Shown here: piece after piece, positions 1 through 10,283 of the stretch
Layout of the letters: each line of letters begins with the position of its first letter
Position numbering within the stretch: the first letter of the stretch is position 1
Assembly: GCA_963784575.1 (NCBI GenBank)
Contig: CAWARU010000001.1
Coordinates: 3,348,001-3,412,000 of the forward strand
Origin: CAWARU01 sp963784575
GTDB taxonomy: Bacteria; Pseudomonadota; Gammaproteobacteria; UBA6186; Azoamicaceae
Direction: 5' to 3'
DNA: 64,000 nucleotides
Notes under the pieces: generated by a model
Told to the model about the DNA's origin: nothing
What the model saw: only the letters and a program-made list of their open reading frames with translations
Database searches by the model: none
Made by a program: the position numbers and the translations under genes

Positions 1-1015
1 GAGCTGAGATAGTTGAATCCTTGCTGGATAATTTTGTTGTTGGATTTGAGACAACTTCTAGTTTAGCGATTTTTTCCGTTAATAATAAAATTATTGACTT
101 TGATGCCTCTATCTCAACTTTTTGGTTTTTAATTAGTATTTCTTGTGTTCGCGTAGTTTCTTCCAGCTGATTCATCTTTTTTTGTAAGTCGGCCACTAGT
201 TGTTTGACTGTGTGTGATTCAGCTGTCGGCGGAGGTTGGGTTAAAGGTAACTGAGGAACTAGATTAGTCAGAGAAGTAGTTATCAGAGGAGTAGTTAAAA
301 TATATGATGGTAAAGCAATTACTGGACTTCTAATACTTGAAGAAGTTTTATTCGAATTAGTTGATAGCAAACGTTTCATTGCATCTTTCGCACCATCATG
401 TCCTTTTTCAGCAGCTTTTTTGTAACATTCAATTGCGAATTTTTTGTCTTTTGGAACAAATTCGCCCTCTTCATAAATCTTTCCAATATTAAATTCTGCC
501 GCGGCATCTCCTTGTGCGGCGGCTCTCTGGAATAGTTGTAGCGCTTTTAAGAAATTTTTTTCAACTCCTCCATAGCTATAGTAATGCATTACTCCAAGAT
601 TACATTGTCCATAAGCATTACCTTGTGCTACAGCCTTGCGGTACCATTCTACTGCTTGTTTCTTGTCTTCTTCTATTCCCTCCCCGTTTGCAAGCATTAA
701 TCCAAAACAAGATTGGGCTGTAGCATGTCCTTGTTCTGCAGCTTTTTTATACCATTCCGCGGCACTTTTTGCGTTCTTCTGTGTCCCAATACCATTTCGA
801 AGCATGTTTGCGAATTCACATTGTGCGGCAGCTAACCCTTGCAGAGCTGCCATCCGATACCACTTTGTTGCCTTTTTGGAATTTTGCAGAATTCCATCTC
901 CTGAATAATATTTTAGTCCAATGTTATATTGAGCCTCAGCATCACCGGATTGAGCTTTCCTAAATAAATCAGAAAATTCCTCGTTAACTTTTTTGTCACT
1001 TAAGTTCGTAGCCAT
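1..1015 (-). CDS. Sel1-like repeat protein, 3' end beyond window
   Basis: Reading the minus strand from the ATG at 1015 gives an open frame to the window edge, about 338 codons without a stop. The first 180 or so residues are consecutive Sel1-like repeats of about 36 residues, with the signature of small residues plus AxxWYxKAAxQG (for example residues around WYRMAALQG and WYKKAAEQGHATAQ). They are followed by a Ser/Thr/Pro-rich linker and a heptad-like segment rich in Glu, Gln and Lys that should form a coiled coil. A GAGG ribosome site lies 9 bases before the ATG. Sel1 repeats form alpha-solenoids that bind partner proteins, and in Legionellales such proteins are often Dot/Icm effectors. 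Effector status here is inference. The C-terminus lies outside the window. Confidence 0.85.
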   Translation of the reverse strand, partial: MATNLSDKKVNEEFSDLFRKAQSGDAEAQYNIGLKYYSGDGILQNSKKATKWYRMAALQGLAAAQCEFANMLRNGIGTQKNAKSAAEWYKKAAEQGHATAQSCFGLMLANGEGIEEDKKQAVEWYRKAVAQGNAYGQCNLGVMHYYSYGGVEKNFLKALQLFQRAAAQGDAAAEFNIGKIYEEGEFVPKDKKFAIECYKKAAEKGHDGAKDAMKRLLSTNSNKTSSSIRSPVIALPSYILTTPLITTSLTNLVPQLPLTQPPPTAESHTVKQLVADLQKKMNQLEETTRTQEILIKNQKVEIEASKSIILLLTEKIAKLEVVSNPTTKLSSKDSTISA

Positions 1016-1298
1016 ATTAATTCCTCAAATGCATCTTAATATAAAACAAAAATATTGGACATTATTTAAATAAAAATGCAAAATTCAAAGAATCAACATT
1101 ATATCAAAAAAAATAGGATTAGTCACTTAACTCGTTTCTTTCCCAGATTCTATACGGCATACCAATGGGGAACACGAGAAATGGTATCCTCGTGGAGATA
1201 TTGACCTTGGTTCAGATGTATCCAGAAATGCAAATATTAAGTATTCGCATCAGATTATACTCATAATATTTCAAAAATAGCCCTATAACAATTGAATA
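1016..1298. other. intergenic region, no gene seen
   Basis: AT-rich spacer between the Sel1 gene and the transposase remnant. It holds the Sel1 gene's ribosome site and presumably its promoter. No frame longer than about 35 codons resembles a known family, and no RNA gene was recognised. Confidence 0.4.
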
Positions 1299-1550
1299 TC
1301 AATATGAAAAGCTAATTTTTATATGATTGACAATTTTTGTAGGAATATCGTTTAGGGTTGGGAAATAGCCCAATCTCTGGAATGATTTATAAAGTAATGC
1401 GAAATTAAGCTTGAATTGTTCCTTTTTACAAATTTGATCTATTATTTTATTCTCCTCGATTGTTAGGGAATAAAATTTCTGAACTTCAACAGCAGATATC
1501 GTTTTGTATTTAGGGAATCTTGGGGATGCTGTTCGTTCAATTGATGCCAT
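1299..1550 (-). pseudogene. Tn3-family transposase N-terminal remnant (DUF4158)
   Basis: The 83-residue product begins MASIERTASPRFP and continues with LTxEE, FALLYKSFQRLGYFPTL and DIPTKIVNHI. This matches the N-terminal DUF4158 domain of Tn3-family transposases, which normally starts MASIERTAYPRF and contains LKxFQRLGYFP. A complete Tn3 transposase is close to 1000 residues, so more than 90 percent of the gene is missing. I see no transposase catalytic region downstream and no obvious 38-bp Tn3 ends. It is most likely a dead relic marking an old insertion next to the giant gene. A small solo DUF4158 protein is possible but less likely. Confidence 0.72.
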
Positions 1551-1838
1551 AACAAAAGACGTTGCCAGTTGAACCTACTAGTTGATTAACAGGAGGAAAT
1601 ATTCAATATATTGAAGATTCTTTGTGAGTCAAATCACATTTGAATTGCTAGTATCGCTTTTATACATTTCCCGGCTTGGGGTGTATTCTGGCTTGCAGTG
1701 AATATAAGCAAAAAGTAAAAAGAGCATTCCCACAGTAAATTCTACGGTATACATAGAATATTATTTATTGTTAAATTTAGACAGATTCAAGATTTGGTCA
1801 ACCTACATTTTATCTAAAGGAATCAAAAAGGCTGATAT
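1551..1838. other. intergenic region upstream of the giant gene
   Basis: AT-rich spacer that must hold the promoter of the giant gene. I see no convincing consensus promoter, operator or RNA. A weak purine-rich ribosome site (AAAGG) precedes the ATG at 1839. Confidence 0.4.
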
Positions 1839-4800
1839 ATGTCACATCCAATGCCGCAGCAAGTACTCACAAAAGCAAAACCTATTAGCCTCACCCAAAT
1901 GTATGAATCCGATGATTTAAGGATTTTAAGAAATGCCATATTAACAGAATATAACTTAAAACTAGACAAGGATGGCTTGGTAGTTTATAGGGATAATCCT
2001 ACTGTACCCTATGTTCCTTTTCAGAAACTTAAAGGCGAAACTTCACAGCCAGTAACATATATTGCAACTCCCCTTTGTATAGGGGAACTTAATGGTTTGT
2101 TGGACACAGTTTTCAAGGCATTGATTCAAACAAAACCTGCGCAAATTTTATTTTCCTATCGGATGGTTGATACTGCCCATTGGGTTACCGGACAGATAGT
2201 TATTAACGACTTAAATATCAAGCTATTTATATATGATTCAGCAACAATTTATGAAAAGGATGAAATTGAAGACAAACTAAAAGAAATTTTGAGTTTTGAT
2301 CTGCTCTCTATGACTAGATTTGTGCAGAAACGCGAAACCATTCCAAGCGGGGAACATTCTAGCATCTTAAATAAAATATTTGGAAAGGATGGTATAAATA
2401 AAATTTTATTTCAGAATCATGGACTAAAGAAAATTTACACAATCCAAACGCATGGCTTATATTGTGGCGGTTATTCTACGCGTTTAATTCAGAATCTCGT
2501 CTTGCACCCAGCTGCTGATATAAAAGAAGAACAAATATGGTGCTGTATGCATAAATCAGAACAGCAATTAAGAGAGGAGGATCTCGCACTGGTCCAAAAA
2601 CATTGCAATTCTTTTGACATTAAGATATTTAACAGTCGCGCTAGAGGGGATGAGTATATCGCAGCACAAGAAAATCAAAGGAAAGAAAAAGATTTAGCAT
2701 TTCAAAAAAAAGAGAAGGCAGACAGAAGAGGCGGAGGTAGTACTCAGCAAATGGTTGTGAAGCAGCAATTTAAATCGGTTCAACGTTCAGAACGTGCTCA
2801 TGCCTTTCGCAGTAAAAGCAGCTTAACAGAAGATATCGTATTAAAAGAAGTAGAAGGAATCAGTAGAAAAGCAATTGAGCGATTACCAGACCTGCCGGAT
2901 ATCGGACATAACATTTGCTGGTACTACAGCCATGAAGGCTGCTTAGAATATATACTAGAAGACATCGCGAAAGGACGACAATCCTGCAAGAAATTTACCA
3001 AAAAAGATCTCGAATATGTTGTCAAATGCGGTAGAATTGAATCTATAAGTTCTTCCGTTCTTTCTCTCACCAATAGTTCACAAAAAATCGTTAAGCTTAG
3101 CATTAAAATATTAAGTTATTTGTCACAGAACGAATGTAAATTATCAAATGAAGCGATAAAGTTATTAATAGAAAAAATAGACGATATGGACAATAAAATC
3201 AAGCAAAGCGCTACCATAGCATTGATCTATGCAATCAACAATGATCAATCCATTTCAGGTACAAAAACTGTTGAAATTGCAATCGTCGCGAAGCTTCGCC
3301 AAAATATAACAAGCTTATTTTTAGAGAAAGAGCAATCATTACAATTACACATTCCTGAAATCCTAGCCGGATTTGCAGCACTTACCAAAAAAGGCATAAA
3401 ACTGTCCCCAAAAGAACTCGACGTTTTAAAAAAATCTTTAGAATATGTGGGGACTGAACTATATACCCCCGTGTTCCCAAAAACCATTATGCGTCTTGAA
3501 TCACACCCTAAGTCGCGTATATCAATGTGGCGAACGACGCTCCAAGAATTAAGATTTTTAAAAAATATCATAAAAAAGGGGGAACTTTTAAATAGAGAAG
3601 AATTAAAATGGTCCATACAGAGTTGGGAAGACAATACTAAAACAAAAAATAAAGGAAAAGCAATACAAATCATAAGACATAGTGTTGTTAATCGGCAAAG
3701 AAGATATTCAGAACCAGATCTTCTCAAAAAAGCACTGATACAAGCCTTAGATTATCCTGATAGGAAAATACAAAATAATGCCATCATGGCTATTGGTTAT
3801 CTAGTGCATAGCGCGGGAAAGGAAAGAAATGACTACTTCAGCCTTCGAAATAATTTAAATACGTCCTTGAGCACTTCAAGACAATTTGGACTGTCCGCCT
3901 TAACCCACCATATTCAACCGATTCGAAAAGATTCACTGCCAAAAACAGCTGAGTGGCTAAACATTCTAAAAGTCTTGCAAGAGGACGAAATCGAAAGCAT
4001 AAGTGTTGCAGCTAAGTTTATCGACACGAGCCTCAGTGGTGAAATCAAAATATTAGAAAATTTAATATTGGATCCTAATTATGCAATTAAAATTTCTCTT
4101 CTGTTTGCTACTGCCGCTAAAGAAAAACACCCCCTATCCGAACCTCTATTGAGAAAGCTCTGTATTCTATTAAAAAATCCTGAAACACAATATCCTTTTG
4201 AGGCAAAATATAACGCGCTCGTTATTTTAAGGCACGTTGCTCAGAATGGTCAGCAGATTCCGAGTGAAACTCTATTAGAATTGGTGAATTTTTGTTCACA
4301 ATCTCGTGATTATCAAGTATGGGAGGCCAGTCTTGGAACTATAGGAGCATACGCCAAATTTCACATCAAAGAAGTACTAAATGATAAGATAATTTCTTTT
4401 CTGTTGAATTCATTAGATCTCAACATCAATCTTAAAGGAACCTGTTTCGCATTAAAAAATATTATTCAAAATCTTGATGACATATGCTTTGAGAAGGAAT
4501 TTACGAAAGCAATCAATAAAATAACTCCTCTTTTAGGAAATGTTTTACATACCTCCGAAAGCAGGCAAGCAATAGCATTGGTCTTGCTACATGCTGCAAA
4601 AAAACGCTTTAAATTTTCTGCTGAAATTTTGCACCAATTAGCGGACGAGCTTATTAGAAAACCCAGTGAAACTATACTCGATATTTTACTCGAGACTATA
4701 AAGTATTTGGTAGAAGGCGCTCGCGAAATTAATATTCCAACAATATTATTTGAAAATTTGATTGAGCTCTTTCGACATGAATCTGAAACGATTAAAAATG

Positions 4801-7800
4801 ATGCCCTATATCTTGTCATTGAGCTCATCGGGAAAGTAAACACAAAGCTTCCTGCATCTTTCTTTTACAGTTTGGCCGAGTTATTAAAAAACCCTTTGCA
4901 GGCCTGCCCCGCAAGTACTATCTTAAAGAAAATTACTGAATGCAATGTCATGATCCCAACAGACATCCTTGAAATTTTGTCTGAACTGCTCGCGGCCGAT
5001 GATAATTCAGAAACAGCCCTTAATGCTGGCATGATTTTAAAAGACAAAACTAATATTCTACGGTTAACAAAAAAAATTCATTTAAATCTTTTTGCGGCAA
5101 TTGATGAATCCAGGGCGGAAGACATATTAGATTGTGCAATTTTAGCTTTAAAGACTATTTTTGAAAAAAATTTGCAACAGGAAGACTTAACAAAAGATAT
5201 CATTATAAAACTACTCTCTATCTTGCAGCAAAATATCAATACTGAGCAAAGCCTTAATATTGCAGCTTTACTATTGCATTCTAGTTTAAGTGGCAGATCA
5301 AAAAGATTTGACACCCGCATTCTTATTGAATTGAAAGATCTCATAAACGACTCAAGCGATAAGTTATGCACAACTATTATAGCCATCTTAAGACTTCAAA
5401 TGAATAAGCGTCATGCAACTCAAATCAATCATAGTCCGCGGCAAGAGATCCAGGAAATCTTACTCGAAATTGAAGGCCTTTCGGAAGAGGGTGAAAAATT
5501 ACCTGAGATTTTGTTGTTCTATAAGGAAGCAATTCAACATGGATATACACTTTCTTGCAAAACCTTAGATAAAGTATCGATACATCTTACAGAAGGACTT
5601 AATAAAAACGTTAGAGATATTGCTTACACCATTCTAAAAATTCATCCTAAAGAAAATCTCTCAAAAAAAGTAAAGGCAATTTACGAACTTGAAACTTATG
5701 GACAAATGTTAGAAGACTTGAATAAAACCCGACCCGAAAAAATTAGCTTGATGAACAGTATCCTAGAATTAATCAAAGCAGGACATTTACCCAGTCAGAA
5801 TACCTTAATGACATTTGCAAAAATCCTGGACAATAAACACAATGGTTGTTTAAATGAAATAATCGAAATATTACTCACTTCAGCGCAAAATGGCTCGAGA
5901 ATTCCTCTCCTATTAACAGAAAAGCTTGCATATTTCTTGAAGGATAATACACTTGATAAAACTCGAATATATATATTAGATTTGATGATTTTCCTTTTAA
6001 ATCAGCGTGATTGCCTGCCAGACATTGCTCAAATTATAGTCGAAGAATTAATAGCAGATATTTCAAACCAGGAAAATGCCTTGCTTTATGAAAAAGCCTG
6101 TCTTGTTTTTGAAGTCATTTTACAAAGCACTGGAAAAATTGCAAAAAAAACTTATTTACAATTAATTAATACTCTACAAAAAAGAAGCACTACTCTGCAA
6201 ATAGCTGCAGCAAAACTAATATATCAAGCAAACAAAGTGAATCATGAATGTGCAAACTCTTTTGATGGTATTGTAGAATGTCTAAGTATTGTGACACATC
6301 GAGATTCAGAAAAATATTTAATACTTGCAATCAAAGAAATAATGCTCCACACCTCTATTCAAGCTTCAAAACGTTCCATAACAAAGCTCATAGAGTTTCT
6401 GGCTAAAAAACCTTCCTTTGAGCTTGAAAAGCCTCTCATTGCGATTTTTGAAATGATTTCAAAAACCAGCAAATTACCTGCTGAAATCAAAAGCCTCTTA
6501 GAGCTTCGAAAAAGTGAACAAACTTTATTAACATCGAAATCGACAGAATTAATGGCACCACTATTGATTCTAAGCAAAAATGCAAAATGGATATCAAAAG
6601 AAGGCTTTTTAGCCCTTGAAAAACTTTCAGCATCTGATGATCCTGCAGTGATAGAACTGCTGTTGTCTCACTTGCTAATAATCCAAAAAGAGATCGCAAT
6701 GCCAGCTCACCTCTTAGAAAAAATTGGGTTATTATTGAACAAAGATCAGTTTTTTAATAGCGTTTATGAAATTGCGTGGGAATCGCTAAAATGGCAATCC
6801 CTTAATCTTAAGCCTTATTTTAGTCTAACCTTTATAAATCAATTGTTAGATTCATTCATAACAAATTCAGATGCAAAGCAAAGACCGCATATATTTGCTC
6901 TCTTAGAAAAAATTGAGAGATCACAAACTTTGCCCCAAGTCATAACAAACTCACTTTCATTTGAAAGAGAAATTTATCGCATCAAAAAAGAAAGAAAAAT
7001 ATCGCCTAAAAATTTGATGGAATTGTTAAAGATGGCACATGAACAACCAAAAATATCCAACAATTCGATTAAACTTTTTATTACCTTATTAAATAATAAA
7101 GATCCTGATTCTTACCCTCAAATACTCGCTTTATTATTTCAAGTAAAGGAAAGTATTCCTTTGTGCTTGTATGATGAACTATTCAATACCCTAGTAAACC
7201 TTCCATTCGATAAAAACTCAAAGGAAATGCAAAATCTCACCCTCTGTCAGCATTTACTATGCTGTCATGCATTTCAGCCTCAAAAAACAAGTTCTCTAGA
7301 AAAATTATATAAGATCCAGATCTCCTATACACCTTTTACAAAAGAATGTAAGCTGTTATTAATAAAAATAATGGACAAACTGCAAGACTGCAATATGGGT
7401 TCTATATTCGATATTGTTCTTGATAAACTTACTCACGCGACAAATGAAAAGCAGCAACTCGAATTATTGGAGCTGCTTCGATATACTGTCGCGAGACCGT
7501 TCAACGTATCGGCCAACTCGATTAATTGTATTCTGTCTTATTTATCACTCTTGCTTAAAAATACAACTTCTGATCTTCATAAAAATACTAAAATAGTAAG
7601 AATTATTTTTATAAAATTAATTGCGTTTTTATACCGAAGAAATCCAGAAAATTTAACAAGAATAAATGCCCTGATTGATATTAAAAAATTCATTAGTGAC
7701 ATTAGTGAGCATTATCAAATAAATGATGTAGTATTAGAAAAAATTAATAAGATGGAGCTCACAAAGAAAATTAATTTATTATTAGCCTTAAAGTCGAGCG

Positions 7801-10283
7801 ACATATTCGATCGCGAGTTATTGATTAAAGAACAAGACCATCTAGAGAATTGTCCGCGTGCATTGATGATCGCAGAATTATTGTTAAAGACAAAAAAGAA
7901 TTACAGAGGTGTTAATTTTGAAGCAACACAAAAAAGATTCATGGAATGTCTTTTAGAATTTGAGAATTCTAGAAAAAATGATTTACAAAGAAATCTTGAG
8001 CGAGATAACATTTTATATTTCTTATTGGAACGACAGGAAAGAGAACAATTGAGTTTACAAGACATCATTGAAACACTGATAATCATTAAAGACTGTAAAG
8101 AAACTATCTTAGATTATCTTGCCAAAATTCCAAGCCTTCGGATCCTATGCATTCAAAACTCATTACAAAAAATAATGCATAAATCGCTGTGGGAAGAGAT
8201 ATCCATATCAAAACTTGCTGCTTTATTTTTTGATACTGGTTGGGATATTGATTGCTGCAATCATTATCTCAACATCACAAAAGAGTGTAAAGATCCAATT
8301 GCTCTGGAAAGATTTATAAGTTTTTGTATCAAACACAAAATAAAAGCAGCAACCATGCAATTTTTTCTAACAGACAGTTATTCAAGAAAAGCGGCAAGCG
8401 ACATTAACCAATTAAGAGTGCTTGTTCACAAGGAATTGCTGAATAAAATAATCACTGAAATTTCAGATGTCATGGCTAAAAACAAATATATCAAAGATTA
8501 TGCTGCAAGCCTTTTTAAGCTTGATGGCGTTTTTCTGAATCGCCTAATGCAATTAGTGGCTAAAAATTGGGATTTTGAACATATATTGGAGTTTATAACA
8601 AAATTAAAGGATCGAATTGTAACGGGAGAATTTTTAAATTTAGATGCCGTGGTGTCTACCTTTGATACGTTATATTTCTATGATTTTCCTCCCACAGAGC
8701 TTCAAAATCTGGAACAACTTATTTTAAGTACTCCTGAAGCTGCAAAACAATATGTCATTCAAAAATCTTTGAATACTTTTTTCAAAAAAAGAAAAATTCG
8801 CGAAATCCCAGAACTTATAGCATTGCTTAAGAAAAAAAATGCAGAAAATCCTCAAATATTAAGACTTTTAAATAGCTCGAAGCTTATTGACATTATTCAG
8901 AAATCCAAAAAAGTCTATTCAACCATCACTCACTGGGAAAAAATTCATATTCAAAACCGGGTATATGAACTGCGATCTTCTGCAAAAGACGAGTCAGCGT
9001 TGCCTGAAATACTAGCACTGATTAGGAAGGCTGTGAAATTGGAACTTCAATGGGAGCCTTGGGATACGCAGCTTTTTGCTGTGCTGTTGTTTCTTCATAG
9101 TGATTCAAACAAAGGAAGATTAATTGAAATTGCTACTGGAGAAGGAAAATCATTGATAATTGCAATGCTAGCTGTTATCAGAGCACTTCAAGGAGAAAAA
9201 GTCGACATTGTTACAAGCCAAGCTGAACTTGCCAGAAGAGATTCCGCCACCTATAAGAAATTCTTCGAATGTTTCAATTTTAATGTCGCTGAAAATAGTG
9301 AACAGCACTATACCAGCGGCCTTAAACCTTGTTACGCTAAAGAGGTACACATCATTTATGGCTATATCAATAATTTTCAATTTGATTTATTAAGAGAAGA
9401 ATTTTCTGGCTTAAATACTCGCGGTGGCAGAGGTTTTGATAGGGTAATCGTTGATGAGGTGGACAATCTCTTGATTGATGAAGGTGCTAAAATTGCCATG
9501 CTTGCCTCTATTATGCCCGGGATGGAAAATTTAAAATCTTTGATGTTGTTAATAACATTACATCTTGACCAATTAGAACAAAGATTTGAATTTAAAGATA
9601 ACATCTTATATTTCCATGAAATTATAAAAAATAAACCTGAACCGATTAAGATAAGAGTTCATGACAAAAACAAATTCCTCAAAGCAAAAATGATTGAAAC
9701 AGTGAATAATATACTGAACAATAAATTTTTCATGCCAGAATATCTAAAAGAACTTATTAAAATACAAATGGAGAAATGGATCGAGAGTGCAGGCCTTGCG
9801 CAACTCTACCAATTAAAACACCAATATAAAATCAAAAGAGACAAGTATCAAGTGATGTCTGTTGTACCTGTAGATTATGCCAATACTGGATCTATTCAAA
9901 ATGGTACTACTTGGGGCGATGGCTTACATCAATGTTTGCAATTCAAACATGGTTTAGAGAGCACCGTAGAAACTTTAGTGGTCAATTTTCTATCCAATAT
10001 GGCATTCATTAAACGCTACCCACATGTCAATGGTGTCACAGGCACAATAGGTTCGGAAGAAGCTCGAAAATTGCTCGCAGACCCTGACAATTATAATATT
10101 GATTTTGCCTACATGCCTGAATACAATGCCAGCCAGTTCAGAGAGCAAGGTGCACAAATATGCGAGAATGCTGCAGATTGGCTTACTGAAATTGAAGCGA
10201 CTGTGATAAGAGAAGCAACGAATGGTAGAATAGTGCTTGTTATTGCAGAGACAATAGATGACGCTGAGGCCATTCAGAATTGA
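1839..10283 (+). CDS. giant protein, part 1: CE-clan protease-like + HEAT-like solenoid + SecA-like motor (first half)
   Basis: A 2814-residue frame. Residues 105-215 carry an arrangement typical of CE-clan (Ulp1/YopJ-type) cysteine proteases: His114 followed by Trp, an acidic residue in IYDSA (Asp133), Gln203, and Cys209 in GLYCGGYS with the Gln six residues before the Cys. Residues of about 340-2300 are a long run of leucine-rich helical pairs resembling HEAT/ARM repeats. Around residue 2430 there is a SecA-like Walker A (ATGEGKS) and about 100 residues later a Walker B of SecA type (VDEVDNLLIDE). The frame ends at a TGA in the middle of the motor; the second motor half follows in the same frame. 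Protease or deubiquitinase activity, HEAT assignment and Dot/Icm export are inference. The motor assignment is firm. Confidence 0.8.
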   Translation: MSHPMPQQVLTKAKPISLTQMYESDDLRILRNAILTEYNLKLDKDGLVVYRDNPTVPYVPFQKLKGETSQPVTYIATPLCIGELNGLLDTVFKALIQTKPAQILFSYRMVDTAHWVTGQIVINDLNIKLFIYDSATIYEKDEIEDKLKEILSFDLLSMTRFVQKRETIPSGEHSSILNKIFGKDGINKILFQNHGLKKIYTIQTHGLYCGGYSTRLIQNLVLHPAADIKEEQIWCCMHKSEQQLREEDLALVQKHCNSFDIKIFNSRARGDEYIAAQENQRKEKDLAFQKKEKADRRGGGSTQQMVVKQQFKSVQRSERAHAFRSKSSLTEDIVLKEVEGISRKAIERLPDLPDIGHNICWYYSHEGCLEYILEDIAKGRQSCKKFTKKDLEYVVKCGRIESISSSVLSLTNSSQKIVKLSIKILSYLSQNECKLSNEAIKLLIEKIDDMDNKIKQSATIALIYAINNDQSISGTKTVEIAIVAKLRQNITSLFLEKEQSLQLHIPEILAGFAALTKKGIKLSPKELDVLKKSLEYVGTELYTPVFPKTIMRLESHPKSRISMWRTTLQELRFLKNIIKKGELLNREELKWSIQSWEDNTKTKNKGKAIQIIRHSVVNRQRRYSEPDLLKKALIQALDYPDRKIQNNAIMAIGYLVHSAGKERNDYFSLRNNLNTSLSTSRQFGLSALTHHIQPIRKDSLPKTAEWLNILKVLQEDEIESISVAAKFIDTSLSGEIKILENLILDPNYAIKISLLFATAAKEKHPLSEPLLRKLCILLKNPETQYPFEAKYNALVILRHVAQNGQQIPSETLLELVNFCSQSRDYQVWEASLGTIGAYAKFHIKEVLNDKIISFLLNSLDLNINLKGTCFALKNIIQNLDDICFEKEFTKAINKITPLLGNVLHTSESRQAIALVLLHAAKKRFKFSAEILHQLADELIRKPSETILDILLETIKYLVEGAREINIPTILFENLIELFRHESETIKNDALYLVIELIGKVNTKLPASFFYSLAELLKNPLQACPASTILKKITECNVMIPTDILEILSELLAADDNSETALNAGMILKDKTNILRLTKKIHLNLFAAIDESRAEDILDCAILALKTIFEKNLQQEDLTKDIIIKLLSILQQNINTEQSLNIAALLLHSSLSGRSKRFDTRILIELKDLINDSSDKLCTTIIAILRLQMNKRHATQINHSPRQEIQEILLEIEGLSEEGEKLPEILLFYKEAIQHGYTLSCKTLDKVSIHLTEGLNKNVRDIAYTILKIHPKENLSKKVKAIYELETYGQMLEDLNKTRPEKISLMNSILELIKAGHLPSQNTLMTFAKILDNKHNGCLNEIIEILLTSAQNGSRIPLLLTEKLAYFLKDNTLDKTRIYILDLMIFLLNQRDCLPDIAQIIVEELIADISNQENALLYEKACLVFEVILQSTGKIAKKTYLQLINTLQKRSTTLQIAAAKLIYQANKVNHECANSFDGIVECLSIVTHRDSEKYLILAIKEIMLHTSIQASKRSITKLIEFLAKKPSFELEKPLIAIFEMISKTSKLPAEIKSLLELRKSEQTLLTSKSTELMAPLLILSKNAKWISKEGFLALEKLSASDDPAVIELLLSHLLIIQKEIAMPAHLLEKIGLLLNKDQFFNSVYEIAWESLKWQSLNLKPYFSLTFINQLLDSFITNSDAKQRPHIFALLEKIERSQTLPQVITNSLSFEREIYRIKKERKISPKNLMELLKMAHEQPKISNNSIKLFITLLNNKDPDSYPQILALLFQVKESIPLCLYDELFNTLVNLPFDKNSKEMQNLTLCQHLLCCHAFQPQKTSSLEKLYKIQISYTPFTKECKLLLIKIMDKLQDCNMGSIFDIVLDKLTHATNEKQQLELLELLRYTVARPFNVSANSINCILSYLSLLLKNTTSDLHKNTKIVRIIFIKLIAFLYRRNPENLTRINALIDIKKFISDISEHYQINDVVLEKINKMELTKKINLLLALKSSDIFDRELLIKEQDHLENCPRALMIAELLLKTKKNYRGVNFEATQKRFMECLLEFENSRKNDLQRNLERDNILYFLLERQEREQLSLQDIIETLIIIKDCKETILDYLAKIPSLRILCIQNSLQKIMHKSLWEEISISKLAALFFDTGWDIDCCNHYLNITKECKDPIALERFISFCIKHKIKAATMQFFLTDSYSRKAASDINQLRVLVHKELLNKIITEISDVMAKNKYIKDYAASLFKLDGVFLNRLMQLVAKNWDFEHILEFITKLKDRIVTGEFLNLDAVVSTFDTLYFYDFPPTELQNLEQLILSTPEAAKQYVIQKSLNTFFKKRKIREIPELIALLKKKNAENPQILRLLNSSKLIDIIQKSKKVYSTITHWEKIHIQNRVYELRSSAKDESALPEILALIRKAVKLELQWEPWDTQLFAVLLFLHSDSNKGRLIEIATGEGKSLIIAMLAVIRALQGEKVDIVTSQAELARRDSATYKKFFECFNFNVAENSEQHYTSGLKPCYAKEVHIIYGYINNFQFDLLREEFSGLNTRGGRGFDRVIVDEVDNLLIDEGAKIAMLASIMPGMENLKSLMLLITLHLDQLEQRFEFKDNILYFHEIIKNKPEPIKIRVHDKNKFLKAKMIETVNNILNNKFFMPEYLKELIKIQMEKWIESAGLAQLYQLKHQYKIKRDKYQVMSVVPVDYANTGSIQNGTTWGDGLHQCLQFKHGLESTVETLVVNFLSNMAFIKRYPHVNGVTGTIGSEEARKLLADPDNYNIDFAYMPEYNASQFREQGAQICENAADWLTEIEATVIREATNGRIVLVIAETIDDAEAIQN

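Noticed and set aside
10281..10283. Selenocysteine reading of the in-frame TGA
   Set aside because: The position lies in a loop between motor halves where SecA-like proteins have no conserved Cys, and no clear SECIS-like hairpin is apparent right after it. Mutation, error or readthrough are simpler.
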